Shown: in pieces, positions 23,540 through 31,782 of the stretch
Position numbering within the stretch: the stretch's first letter is position 1
Layout: every line of letters starts with the position of its first letter
DNA from: a virus
IMG/VR virus record: IMGVR_UViG_3300042992_001231
Location: 1-48,066 of that record
Length of the DNA: 48,066 bases
Direction: 5' to 3' (one strand)
Notes under the pieces: model-generated
The model's database searches: none
Seen by the model: only the letters and a program-made list of their open reading frames with translations
What the model was told of the DNA's origin: nothing
Made by a program: the position numbers and the translations under genes

Positions 23540-23621
23540 CGCGTCTGCTTGTAGTTGACGTAGACATTCCGACCAGCACCGCCTCGATGGCACCGGCGAC
23601 CTCCACGGACATCCATCCAGC

Positions 23622-23651
23622 CAAATATAGGCCGATGAATGACAATGCAAA
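23622..23651 (-). promoter_or_regulatory. Promoter P5, Bacteroidota type
   Basis: Minus strand TTTG (23651-23648), 18-bp spacer and a perfect TATATTTG (23629-23622). It lies in the 112-bp gap before the 23539 gene. The spacer is slightly short, but both boxes match the consensus fully. Confidence 0.7.
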
Positions 23652-23792
23652 TTAGTTCTGCGACAGGCGACCAATGGTCATCCGTATGGCCTTGATCAGC
23701 TCGGACACCACATCCTCCCCGTCAGGGGGCGGGCAGAACGGGCACGCAGCGCCGTGCGGTATCTCCTCTCCGCACTTGGGGCATACCGTCAT
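23652..23792 (-). CDS. Small zinc-ribbon protein
   Basis: A 46-residue protein from ATG 23792, overlapping the u-spanin-like gene stop by 4 bp. It opens MTVCPKCGEEIPHGAACPFC, two CxxC pairs forming a zinc ribbon, followed by a short acidic helix. A structural or regulatory mini-protein at the end of the lysis operon. Confidence 0.7.
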   Translation of the reverse strand: MTVCPKCGEEIPHGAACPFCPPPDGEDVVSELIKAIRMTIGRLSQN

Positions 23793-24418
23793 ATCTCGGC
23801 GTTCCATCGGCGCGTGTCCCTGCGGATGATCCATCCGAAGATAATCATGGCCGCGACCATTATCCCCCACGTCCACCAGAGCGCTGTGCGGTACCATCTG
23901 GCCACGCCCTGCGGCGGGCAGTCCTTGGCCACCACCCGGAATGCCGTGGTGGTCACGCCCATGTCCACTATCCGGGGAAGCACGCGGTACCAGTAATGCA
24001 GCTTGCCATTGGCCGTCCACATTTTCAGTTGAATCAGGCTGTCCGCGTGCGTCACCGGCTCCAGGTCGCACAGTTGCACGCGCATGCGGTCCACCACGCG
24101 CTCGGTGTTCGCCGTGGCGTTGCGTAACTGGGCACCCTTGTTCTCTTCGTCAAGTGCCTTGTTCAGTAAATCGTTGCACATGGCCATCACGCTGTCCATA
24201 TCGGCGTCGGTGTATCCCGTCTCGCCGCTGGCTCCGTGGCCGGGTATCAGCACCTGCACCGTGTCGTGCTCCACATGGGCCTTCAGCAGGTCCGGGCACT
24301 TCTGCACCGCCTTCGCCAGCAGCCCCTCTGCACTGCGGCACGCCTTACGGGGCCCGCCGCATGCAGTACCACCCAACATCACAACGGTCACGAGGATATA
24401 GGGCAGGAGCTTATTCAC
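23789..24418 (-). CDS. Putative unimolecular spanin (u-spanin-like lipoprotein)
   Basis: A 209-residue protein with a lipoprotein-type N-terminus (MNKLLPYILVTVVMLGGTAC, Cys20) and a C-terminal transmembrane segment at about residues 177-198 (LWWTWGIMVAAMIIFGWII) followed by a basic tail. A protein lipid-anchored to the outer membrane and embedded in the inner membrane is the plan of T1-type u-spanins, which fuse the two membranes after peptidoglycan is cut. It sits 4 bp after the amidase gene. The lipobox -3 residue is Gly rather than Leu, and the protein is longer than T1 gp11. Confidence 0.68.
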   Translation of the reverse strand: MNKLLPYILVTVVMLGGTACGGPRKACRSAEGLLAKAVQKCPDLLKAHVEHDTVQVLIPGHGASGETGYTDADMDSVMAMCNDLLNKALDEENKGAQLRNATANTERVVDRMRVQLCDLEPVTHADSLIQLKMWTANGKLHYWYRVLPRIVDMGVTTTAFRVVAKDCPPQGVARWYRTALWWTWGIMVAAMIIFGWIIRRDTRRWNAEI

Positions 24419-24422
24419 TGGA

Positions 24423-24875
24423 TTACAGGGTCTTGTATTCGGTTTTCGCGTTGAAGCACGGGCAGGCTTTCATCCACTCGTTCGGGGTGATGATACCGTC
24501 CTTGTTCAGGTCCTTGCTCAGGTCGCGGTGGCCCATAATGATGGCCTTTGGATAGCGTGCCTTCAGGTCCTTCAGCAGCTTTTGCAGGCTCGTGCGCTGC
24601 TTCTCCGTGCGGGTGTCCTTGGGCTTCGTTGCGCGGTCCAGCCCGCCAACATAGGCGATGCCGATGCTGTTCGCGTTGTAGCCTTCCACGTGGGCCCCGA
24701 CACTGGCCTCCGGACGTCCGGTCCTCACCGTGCCGTCCAGCTTCACCAAGTAGTGGTAGCCGATGGTGCGGAAACCACGGGCCTTGTGCCACTGGGTCAC
24801 CTCCGCGATGTCGTGGTCCCGGCCCTCTATTGTTGCCGTGCAGTGCAGGACGATATGGGTGATGGTGCGGCCCAT
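24423..24875 (-). CDS. Endolysin, N-acetylmuramoyl-L-alanine amidase
   Basis: A 150-residue amidase_2 (T7 lysozyme-like) protein. Zinc ligands and surroundings are visible as HIVLHCTATIEGRDHDI, GYHYLVKLDGTV, VGAHVEGYNANSIGIAYVGG and IIMGHRDLS. After the last ligand comes an EF-hand-like DLNKDGIITPNEW and then KACPCFNA, a layout known in phages of Bacteroidota. There is no signal peptide, so a holin or other membrane lesion is needed for release. Confidence 0.93.
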   Translation of the reverse strand: MGRTITHIVLHCTATIEGRDHDIAEVTQWHKARGFRTIGYHYLVKLDGTVRTGRPEASVGAHVEGYNANSIGIAYVGGLDRATKPKDTRTEKQRTSLQKLLKDLKARYPKAIIMGHRDLSKDLNKDGIITPNEWMKACPCFNAKTEYKTL

Positions 24876-24877
24876 GG

Positions 24878-25291
24878 TCAGAGCTCCCCGTGTTGTGCCT
24901 TTGTTCTCATCAAATCCGCATACTGATTATCCCGCAGTTCGCGCTCTCGCTTCAGGTCTTCCATCAGCTTGCCGACCATCTCGCCCTGCCGGGCGAAGGC
25001 CACGTTGAGCTGGCTGAACTGCCCGCGCAACTCAGTAAACTCACCGTGCAGGCGTGCGTGCGCCGTGTTTAGCTCATCGTTCCGGCTCTTGAGGCTGTGC
25101 TCCAGGCGCTGGAGTTCTTCAATCATCCTTCGCGCCTTCGCCAACTCCTCCTTCATCCGCCGCAGCTCCACCGTGCTCGTGGATGTCCAGAGGCGGTAGT
25201 AGAGCATCAGCGCACAGCCGAGCAGCGCCCACCCTGCCCATCCCCACGGCCCTATCAGATACAGGTGGTCGTTCATTGCGCTCTTCATCAC
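24878..25291 (-). CDS. Lysis-cassette membrane protein with coiled coil
   Basis: A 137-residue protein with one N-terminal transmembrane segment (about residues 13-33, LIGPWGWAGWALLGCALML) and a long coiled coil over the rest (residues 40-130). This is the topology of an inner-membrane spanin (Rz) or of a pinholin-like accessory. It precedes the amidase by 2 bp. An in-frame ATG at residue 6 is an alternative start. Confidence 0.65.
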   Translation of the reverse strand: MMKSAMNDHLYLIGPWGWAGWALLGCALMLYYRLWTSTSTVELRRMKEELAKARRMIEELQRLEHSLKSRNDELNTAHARLHGEFTELRGQFSQLNVAFARQGEMVGKLMEDLKRERELRDNQYADLMRTKAQHGEL

Positions 25292-25863
25292 ATCCTTGCT
25301 TTGGAGGTCTTGCGACCCGTTTGCACTTCTTGCCTGAGCATTTGTAGCTCCTCCTGCTGCTGTATGATCATGCGGGTCAGATCATCGAGCTTCTCGCTGA
25401 CGTTGCTCGCTTGGGTGGCGACCATCAGGCGGGCCAGCTTCTCGTCGAAGGCACCGGGCAGGTCCTCCATCTTGCCGTTCATCTGGACGATGCTCCGCTG
25501 CAAGACGCGCTGGTTCTTGTCGAGCTGCTCCAGTGAGGTCAGGATGGGTTGCAGGATGGTGTCCTTTGCGAGCTGCCGCTCGGATGCGAGATAGTCGCGC
25601 ATGCGCTGGTCGTACTGAAGGAGGGTGCCGTTGACCACGTTGGTAATCGCCTCGTCGCTTGCTGCGGCAAGGTCCTCCGTCTGCTCACTCAGGTCATCTT
25701 TGGTCACCATGATACCGAGGCGGTCTTGAAGGTATCCGGTGCCCCAGAAGAGGTACATGGCCAGCACGATGGCGAGGGCGATGCCGCTGGCGACGCCATA
25801 GCCCACGAACCGCTTCAGTGCGCCGGGGATGTTATCCCATATCGTTCGCATGATGTCCGTCAT
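25288..25863 (-). CDS. Membrane protein with coiled coil
   Basis: A 191-residue protein with a single transmembrane segment at about residues 20-43 (VGYGVASGIALAIVLAMYLF), then a mostly helical, heptad-like periplasmic or cytoplasmic domain with a basic end. It overlaps neighbours by 4 bp. It may be a holin partner or i-spanin; two similar TM/coiled-coil proteins in a row is unusual. Confidence 0.62.
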   Translation of the reverse strand: MTDIMRTIWDNIPGALKRFVGYGVASGIALAIVLAMYLFWGTGYLQDRLGIMVTKDDLSEQTEDLAAASDEAITNVVNGTLLQYDQRMRDYLASERQLAKDTILQPILTSLEQLDKNQRVLQRSIVQMNGKMEDLPGAFDEKLARLMVATQASNVSEKLDDLTRMIIQQQEELQMLRQEVQTGRKTSKARM

Positions 25864-26120
25864 GGCCTGCGCTCGGGCTTATACTTTGTCGTTTCGGGCT
25901 GCCAGAACCACAGGCTCTTCCACCATGTCTGCCTCACGCTGGGCTTGCCGGGCGTGGGCTTGGTGGATGTGCCGAGGTCGTACTTGGGCCGCGCGAAGCG
26001 GGTGTTGCTGTCCATCGGGGCAGCGCATGCCAAGAGGCTGCATGTGAGCAGCAGCGCCATGATGGATGTCAGCAGCGCCACCAGCGCCATGCGCACCATC
26101 AGCCTTTCGCGGTCAGTCAT
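25860..26120 (-). CDS. Small Rz1-like lipoprotein
   Basis: An 86-residue protein with a hydrophobic N-terminus ending in a lipobox SLLAC (Cys32) and a short Pro/Lys-rich mature part (RFARPKYDLG, then KPTPGKPSVRQ) with a Trp-rich end. Small, proline-rich lipoproteins of this form are outer-membrane spanins (Rz1). The neighbouring TM/coiled-coil proteins are candidate partners. Confidence 0.6.
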   Translation of the reverse strand: MTDRERLMVRMALVALLTSIMALLLTCSLLACAAPMDSNTRFARPKYDLGTSTKPTPGKPSVRQTWWKSLWFWQPETTKYKPERRP

Positions 26121-26175
26121 GGCTTGCTGAAGGTTGCGCCGCTGCTAAGGGCGAACAGGGTCAGCGTTGCGGCGA

Positions 26176-26730
26176 TCATATCTCAATGGCGATGCGCATC
26201 GCCCAGCCACCGTCAGACTGGCGAACGAACGCGGAACGCAGAAGGGTTTCCGTGGGGGTCACGTCATCGCAGTCGAGCGGGTCGCCAGAGCCAACATCAA
26301 CAGACCGCATTGCGTAATTTCTGAAGGCTATGTCAGACACAAGGCTACCCTTAATCCTCTCCGAAAGGCTAACGGCATCATCCTCGCAAGACTGTATGCA
26401 GGCTGTCTCGCCTATATAGCTCCAGATAGCCATACCATACACCCCGGGATCTTCTTCCGTTGGATACATCAGACCTTGTAGAATGGTTTCGATACCCTGC
26501 TGCTCTTCGCAATCTATAAGCGGAGGGTCTGAAGGCCCATTGACCTGTGCTACTAAGCGCCCGTCAACGATGGCTCCGGACAGCTGCGTGAAAATAGGCG
26601 CACGGCGGCAATCGAATTCGGAACGAAGGAAGTAAGAACTCTGGTCGACCGCGATGGCTATGCAGTCGACGCCAGCTTGCTTACGCATAGCGCCGCGCAG
26701 CAAAGTTTCCAGTGCTGCGGGGGTGCACAT
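26176..26730 (-). CDS. Protein of Cys-headed tandem repeats
   Basis: A 184-residue protein built from about five units of 33-41 residues, each beginning at a cysteine (positions 2, 41, 74, 115, 154), often preceded by Asp. The best-preserved units have a helix such as LETLLRGAMRKQ, IETILQGLMYP or TETLLRSAFVRQ, followed by a strand ending AIAV, MAIW or AIEI. It overlaps the next gene, which has two such units, by one base. It lies between tail and lysis genes, so a tail or lysis-linked role is possible. I know of no family with this pattern. Confidence 0.7.
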   Translation of the reverse strand: MCTPAALETLLRGAMRKQAGVDCIAIAVDQSSYFLRSEFDCRRAPIFTQLSGAIVDGRLVAQVNGPSDPPLIDCEEQQGIETILQGLMYPTEEDPGVYGMAIWSYIGETACIQSCEDDAVSLSERIKGSLVSDIAFRNYAMRSVDVGSGDPLDCDDVTPTETLLRSAFVRQSDGGWAMRIAIEI

Positions 26731-26969
26731 TACGCTTCTTCGATGAAGATCAAGGCAGGCTCACCGGACGTGCTCAGGCCGATGGCGTAGCGCAGGATCA
26801 TTTCGTCGCCCAGATTGTACTCCGCGCAGCCAATCACCGGCTCAATGTTGGCGGCGGCGGCGGTAACCCGCTTAATGCGGATGCCAGTCACGCCAAGGTT
26901 GGTGCGCACCAGCAGGCTGTTGACCAGTTCCTCTTGGCTGATGTGGGGGTTGTTGCAGTCGATCGCCAT
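26730..26969 (-). CDS. Two-repeat relative of the upstream protein
   Basis: A 79-residue protein with two units: one starting at Cys5 (HISQEELVNSLLVRTNLGV then RIKRV) and one starting at Cys48 (DEMILRYAIGLSTSG then ALIFIEE). Both follow the helix-strand pattern of the larger 26730 protein (26176-26730). The two proteins probably act together or compete for the same partner. Confidence 0.68.
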   Translation of the reverse strand: MAIDCNNPHISQEELVNSLLVRTNLGVTGIRIKRVTAAAANIEPVIGCAEYNLGDEMILRYAIGLSTSGEPALIFIEEA

Positions 26970-26988
26970 TGTCGTTCGGTGTTACAGG

Positions 26989-27543
26989 TTACGCGATCGG
27001 GTTGGTGATGCGCAGAGGAGCCAACTGAGCCGCCCACTTCACCTCGAAGTTGAGGGTGGCGTACTCCAGATCGTCCTCCACGATCTCCTCCCAGCCTCGG
27101 AAGTTGACAAGGATACCGTTGTTGCCACCGTAGAGCTTGGTGCCCAAAGTGGCGTACCACATGCGGTACTGGCGGTTGCAGCCGGTCCCACGCATGAAGT
27201 CGTAGTTCGTGTCGCTGTTGTCGTCGATGCGGCCCGTCAGGGTGCGCTCGGCAGGGCTGAAGACCTTGCGGCCTCCGCTGATCTTCTTCTCCGTCTGGCT
27301 CGGGGCGGCGATGCTGCCGATCACGATCAGTTCGCGGATCGCGTTGGCATTCGCACTGGAGTTGTCGATGCGGCTGGCCCACTCGGCAGGATCCGCCCAG
27401 TTGGTCAGCGGGTACCCGTCGTTCGCCAGGTAGATCACGCTGATCTGGGCCTGGAGCAGTTGCGGGTTGCAGGTGGAGAACTCCACCGTGGGCAGTACCG
27501 CGCTGCAATCGGTGGGACAGATGAGGGTGTCTACGGATGCCAT
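26989..27543 (-). CDS. Structural protein (putative)
   Basis: A 184-residue protein from ATG 27543, the first gene after the terminator at 27583-27611. It has a Cys/Thr-rich N-terminus (TLICPTDCSAVLP) and a central alternating region with WADPAEWASRIDN and FRGWEEIVEDDLEYATLNFE. The size, beta content and position next to tail genes suggest a tail or baseplate structural protein; Bacteroidota phages encode similar proteins here. The leader is A-rich (ACAAACGCACAAATCC). Confidence 0.62.
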   Translation of the reverse strand: MASVDTLICPTDCSAVLPTVEFSTCNPQLLQAQISVIYLANDGYPLTNWADPAEWASRIDNSSANANAIRELIVIGSIAAPSQTEKKISGGRKVFSPAERTLTGRIDDNSDTNYDFMRGTGCNRQYRMWYATLGTKLYGGNNGILVNFRGWEEIVEDDLEYATLNFEVKWAAQLAPLRITNPIA

Positions 27544-27582
27544 TGGCGTTGGATTTGTGCGTTTGTCGCTGTACAAAGGAAA

Positions 27583-27611
27583 GCGGGCGCAAGGTCTCTC
27601 CCTACGCCCGC
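27583..27611 (-). terminator. Terminator after the tail operon
   Basis: Hairpin with stem GCGGGCG/CGCCCGC, plus an inner AGG/CCT pairing around a TCTCT/AGAGA loop, followed on the minus strand by TTTCC. It lies 26 bp after the stop of the 29925 gene. It shares an overall plan with the terminator at 42274-42297. Confidence 0.75.
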
Positions 27612-27621
27612 CGTTCAATTA

Positions 27622-27634
27622 TGACGCCGTGTCA
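27622..27634. promoter_or_regulatory. TGAC-N5-GTCA element, copy 1
   Basis: TGACGCCGTGTCA lies between the stop codon of the upstream gene and the terminator hairpin. Related elements occur at 42309-42321 (one end base differs) and 45196-45208. Confidence 0.6.
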
Positions 27635-27636
27635 CC

Positions 27637-29925
27637 TTACGGGGTGCGCACTTCGCTCAATGCCCAGTCGCATCCAGTTCGCCACGCAGAGCGAACGCGG
27701 TACTGGTAGGTGGTGGCTCCTATGATTTCTGCCGCCCCGCTGATGCTGTATATTCCACCAGAGATGGACTGTTGGATGTCAATCCATGGCCCAGTGCCAT
27801 CAACCTGAACCTGTGCATCGATAGGCTCAATCTGTGCTCCAACGAAGATGCCACCGGAGCCCAAGACGGTCGCAGTGACTCCGAACTCATCGGCGAAACC
27901 GAAGGAAAACTCCAAGCACTCGCACGGCAGCGCATCGGATCGGCTGGATACGAACGTACATTCATCGGCACCAATTAGCGTGATGCGGATTGAAACCGCA
28001 TCGATCGGAGGTGTTATTTGAACCCCGGAGAGCAACTCGCCTTGCGTGAAGAGCATGTCCGTGATCGGCGTCCATGTTCCGCTATCGATGTCCGTGTAGT
28101 CCAGCCGCACTGAGTAGCCCGGCATCGTCAATGCGGTCACCGTGTATGTCGCTGGGACGCTCTCGCAGTTGATGGGCGTGATGGCGATGAACTCAGCGGA
28201 TGGAAGCCATTCTCCCGATCGGTAGTACCAATAGCTGGTCTCGGTGTCTGTGCTAATCCGGGCAAAGCGATACGGGCAGGCCAGTCGCGATCCGAACTCC
28301 AGAGGGTCCTGCACAGTTACCTGAGCCACTGTGCCATCCGTCATCAGATAGTACTCACCCTCCACGTATGGCGTCTCCTCGCTCTCCAGCCCTGCGGCAG
28401 TAAAGCATACCGGCAAGCACGGATGATCAAACTGTCCGCAACAGGCCCCGGTCACCGCAGCCTCGTCTACTTGGAACTTGAGCTCCACAAACGCCTTGCA
28501 CTGCGCTCCTACCTCGTCCCAATCGTGCTCGATGCGCAGCGCCTTGATCGGAACGGTGCCAAGCCCACGGGCAAGGGTCAGGGTGATGGTGTCGTGCAGC
28601 GGGACCTGGGTGAGAGCGTCCAGGATGTGCCAGGGCACGTACCCGATCTGGATGGTGTACTCGATGTCCGTGCGCCGGAAGGTCTCCACGCGATTCTGGT
28701 TGGCATCCTCCTCCACCTCAATCGTCGTGGTGGGTTCTGGCGTCTGGATGAACGCCTCGCTGGGAAGGATGAGCGCTTGGTCGAAGCCCTCCTCGTAGTA
28801 GGTGTTGCCGACGTTGCCGCAGGAGGTCCAGTTCAGCACAATGTGGCAGTCGAGGCTATCATCTGCGCAGGTGGTGGTGATGCTGGTCACGTCCATCACG
28901 CATGGCACGTCCGGCGTTCCAGCGACCACGTGGATGGTGTAGGTGCTGTCCCCAACGAAGGCGTCGATGGTTGCCGACCCTGCCCCGCTGTCGTACTGCT
29001 CACTTTCGGCCACCACATTGCCATCGCCGTCCCATACCTCCAGGTGGAAGGTGCCAACGCTCACCGATACGGCAAACTCGAAGCGCACCCATCGCCCGAA
29101 GCACTCCACCTCGTCCAATCGGCGACCGATGGCCATGGGCTGGTAGTTCTGCCCGAAGATCCCGATGTAGTCCGTGGCAACGGCAGCAATGAGCGGCGGG
29201 GGAGCGGATAGCCAGTTGACCCCGTTGAAGGTGTGCTGGGTGCCCGCGTCCTCGTTGTACCACACGTCGTAGTTCTCCCCCGGTGGCCGTCCGCTGGTCC
29301 ATGCGCCATTGATGTACCGCCACAGGTCGCCCGTGGTCAGGTTTGCGACCTGAGAACCCTCGAAGACCCAATCCGGGTTGGAAGGTGCCCCGCCACCGGT
29401 GTACATGCCGGAAAGCAGGTAGGCGTACCGGGTGATGCTCCAGGGTGCGTCAGGGGCCAGGGCGACGCTGTACAGGTCGCCGTCGATGGTGATGGTGCCG
29501 GTCTCGCCCGTGTAGGACGGGGAGGCAGCCGGGCAAAGGGGGCGGAAGACCTCGCTGTAATAGGACTGCCCACCGGCCAGGATCACCGCGTACATGGCCT
29601 GTTGGGGGATCTGGACCGAGAAGACCCCTCCCGAGTAGATGAGGTAATTGTACGAGGTGAACGGCACCAAGGACAGCAGACCGGCCTGGCCTGTGATGTT
29701 GGCGATCTCCGTGTCGTTCAGGTCGTACAGCTTCCACGAAGTGATGGCCGTCACGCTGGTGGGCACCCAAAGCTGGAAGGGCGGCATCGCATCGTTGGGG
29801 GCCAGGATGGCGTAGTCGCAGTCCGCGTCCCGGCAGGGGACCGTGTTTCGGGACTGCTCCAGCAGGGTGCGGTACCAGCGCAGTGGCGTCTTCACTTGGC
29901 CGTTCAGAGCCGGGAATGTTGGCAT
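27637..29925 (-). CDS. Large tail-tip / minor structural protein
   Basis: A 762-residue, beta-rich, Cys-containing protein, last gene of the tail operon. Segments such as VRFEFAVSVSVGTFHLEVWD, NRVETFRRTDIEYTIQIGY and the GACCGQFDHPCLPVCF cluster suggest several immunoglobulin- or fibronectin-like domains. Thr/Ser/Gly-rich stretches fit an extracellular role. Following the tape measure and a 613-residue tail protein, it is probably a distal tail or adhesin protein. No specific family recognised. Confidence 0.7.
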   Translation of the reverse strand: MPTFPALNGQVKTPLRWYRTLLEQSRNTVPCRDADCDYAILAPNDAMPPFQLWVPTSVTAITSWKLYDLNDTEIANITGQAGLLSLVPFTSYNYLIYSGGVFSVQIPQQAMYAVILAGGQSYYSEVFRPLCPAASPSYTGETGTITIDGDLYSVALAPDAPWSITRYAYLLSGMYTGGGAPSNPDWVFEGSQVANLTTGDLWRYINGAWTSGRPPGENYDVWYNEDAGTQHTFNGVNWLSAPPPLIAAVATDYIGIFGQNYQPMAIGRRLDEVECFGRWVRFEFAVSVSVGTFHLEVWDGDGNVVAESEQYDSGAGSATIDAFVGDSTYTIHVVAGTPDVPCVMDVTSITTTCADDSLDCHIVLNWTSCGNVGNTYYEEGFDQALILPSEAFIQTPEPTTTIEVEEDANQNRVETFRRTDIEYTIQIGYVPWHILDALTQVPLHDTITLTLARGLGTVPIKALRIEHDWDEVGAQCKAFVELKFQVDEAAVTGACCGQFDHPCLPVCFTAAGLESEETPYVEGEYYLMTDGTVAQVTVQDPLEFGSRLACPYRFARISTDTETSYWYYRSGEWLPSAEFIAITPINCESVPATYTVTALTMPGYSVRLDYTDIDSGTWTPITDMLFTQGELLSGVQITPPIDAVSIRITLIGADECTFVSSRSDALPCECLEFSFGFADEFGVTATVLGSGGIFVGAQIEPIDAQVQVDGTGPWIDIQQSISGGIYSISGAAEIIGATTYQYRVRSAWRTGCDWALSEVRTP

Positions 29926-29940
29926 GGCTTGGATGTATTT

Positions 29941-31782
29941 TCAGTAGGCGTATCTGAGGACGAAGGTAGTCCGGCCGGTTTGGATGTCATGGTCGGCGCT
30001 CACCACCTCGGCCCGCACGATGCCCAGCCTTGCGCCCAAGCGTGTGCTCAGGTATTCCCGCGCATCGAAGTCCGACAGGCCGCAGCACATGGGAAGCGAC
30101 AGCCCCTCCTGCTCGATGTTCGGGCGGAACCCATCGAAGGTCACGTCCTGTCCGTTCATGTTGCCGCTGGGCAGGTACCTGTTCCACGTCCAGAAGTCCC
30201 GCTGAAGGTTGGCCCATGACAGGGGCGCGTTGGTAATCATCGTGCCGGTGATGGCCCCCGTGTCGATGATCGTGTCGTACACGACCGTGTTGAAGGTGGT
30301 GGCCAGCAGCACGAAGCCCTGCTTGCTGATCGCGTCGGGGTCTGCAAACACGAAGTTGATGTCCGTGGTCACCTGTCCCGGGTCGTACTGCTGAGTGTTT
30401 TCTCCCACGCAAGCGCCCGAATAGATGATGTCCCTGCCTATAAAGTCCCGGTTCTGGGCCTCCATCCACTGCGCTCGTTCGATGCGCGGAATCTCGTCGC
30501 CGAGGTGCTTGTACTTCAGAAACTCGATTGCCCCGGATAACGTGGCCGCATCAAGGCCAGGTTGGCTCTGCCAGTACTTCCAGTGCTCGATGCGGATGAA
30601 GCCTTGGTCGTCGATGTCCCAGAACACCTGGTGGGTGACCAGCAGCATGGCCAGCATGTCCTTCAAAGTGGTCTCGCCGATGGTCGCCGGGTTTGATGCG
30701 CTGGGGTCCATGGCATCGGACTTCTGGACGATCAGCAGGTGGGCGTGCTGGTTCGGCGTTCCCGTGACGTAGTTCTCCCCGGCCACGTATCCGGGAGCAT
30801 CTCCCACGGGGTCCCACGCGAAGAAGTCCGAGCGGATGCCTGCAAGGTCCGTGCACCCGGTCTGTTCGATCAGGTACTCGAAGGCGTCCTTCAGCACCCG
30901 GGCGCGGTTCACCTCCGTAGGGGTTCCGTCCGACAGGCAGATGTAGAACGGCACGATGCCCGGAGGGTCAGCAATAAGGCTGAAGTCGAAGGTGCCGATC
31001 TCCAGGAAGTTACAGGTATCGGGCGGTGGTTCGGGGTATCCGTCCCCGTCAAGGAAGAACTGCGGGTCGCCCCACGTGTATGAAATCAGCGGCGTGCGGT
31101 AGTACTTGGCCGTGCCGTTGGTCGCGCAGTTGTCCTCCAACAGCGTCCAGCCAGCACCAGGTGGGGGGACAGGGTTTCCATTTATGCACTCCGTGACGCC
31201 GACCTCCCTCCATAAGACGGCAAGGTTTGGGCCGCCTACAATGGGAATGAATGCATGAACGGCAGTGAAGCCTGTGTCGTCGATGCTTCCGCAGATCGGT
31301 ATCCCTCCGATAATCTCGCACAGGATGAACTCCAAAGAAGGCAGGACCACCACGTTGGCGTCCACCGGCTCCACTTGCAGGATGTTCCGCTTCACACCAT
31401 ACGCATCCAGCAGGCAAGAGTAACGGTCCAGCGGCTTGGTCTTCACCGTAGCCCGGCAGTGGTCGAGGTCGAACTCGCAGGACCCGCTGGAGAACTCCCC
31501 GCGCCATACTTCCCGCCACGAACCGCTGCACTTCTGGTCCAGCCGAAGGATCAGATCCGAGCACCGGCGAAAGGGGTCGCGCTCGAAGTTCAACAGCCAT
31601 TGGTAGTCCACACCGCTGAACACGGGGTCGGTGGACAGCTTCCGCCTTGCGAAGACCTGCCCGGTCTCGATATTGCGGCTGTCCTGAAGGCGGATGTTCG
31701 CCCCGTTGTCTGGCACCACGGTTGTCCATGTGGTGCCCCCGTCATCGGAGACCTGAAACCGCTTGGGGATGGGCGTGGTCAT
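29941..31782 (-). CDS. Distal tail / baseplate protein
   Basis: A 613-residue protein following the tape measure with a 4-bp overlap. The start, KRFQVSDDGGTTWTTVVPDN, and RFADP-like segments (e.g. ILRLDQKCSGSWREVWRGEF) resemble distal tail proteins that join tube to tip. A CTDLAGIRSDFF segment and several Trp-rich parts follow. Assigned by position and size; the exact role is not certain. Confidence 0.7.
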   Translation of the reverse strand: MTTPIPKRFQVSDDGGTTWTTVVPDNGANIRLQDSRNIETGQVFARRKLSTDPVFSGVDYQWLLNFERDPFRRCSDLILRLDQKCSGSWREVWRGEFSSGSCEFDLDHCRATVKTKPLDRYSCLLDAYGVKRNILQVEPVDANVVVLPSLEFILCEIIGGIPICGSIDDTGFTAVHAFIPIVGGPNLAVLWREVGVTECINGNPVPPPGAGWTLLEDNCATNGTAKYYRTPLISYTWGDPQFFLDGDGYPEPPPDTCNFLEIGTFDFSLIADPPGIVPFYICLSDGTPTEVNRARVLKDAFEYLIEQTGCTDLAGIRSDFFAWDPVGDAPGYVAGENYVTGTPNQHAHLLIVQKSDAMDPSASNPATIGETTLKDMLAMLLVTHQVFWDIDDQGFIRIEHWKYWQSQPGLDAATLSGAIEFLKYKHLGDEIPRIERAQWMEAQNRDFIGRDIIYSGACVGENTQQYDPGQVTTDINFVFADPDAISKQGFVLLATTFNTVVYDTIIDTGAITGTMITNAPLSWANLQRDFWTWNRYLPSGNMNGQDVTFDGFRPNIEQEGLSLPMCCGLSDFDAREYLSTRLGARLGIVRAEVVSADHDIQTGRTTFVLRYAY

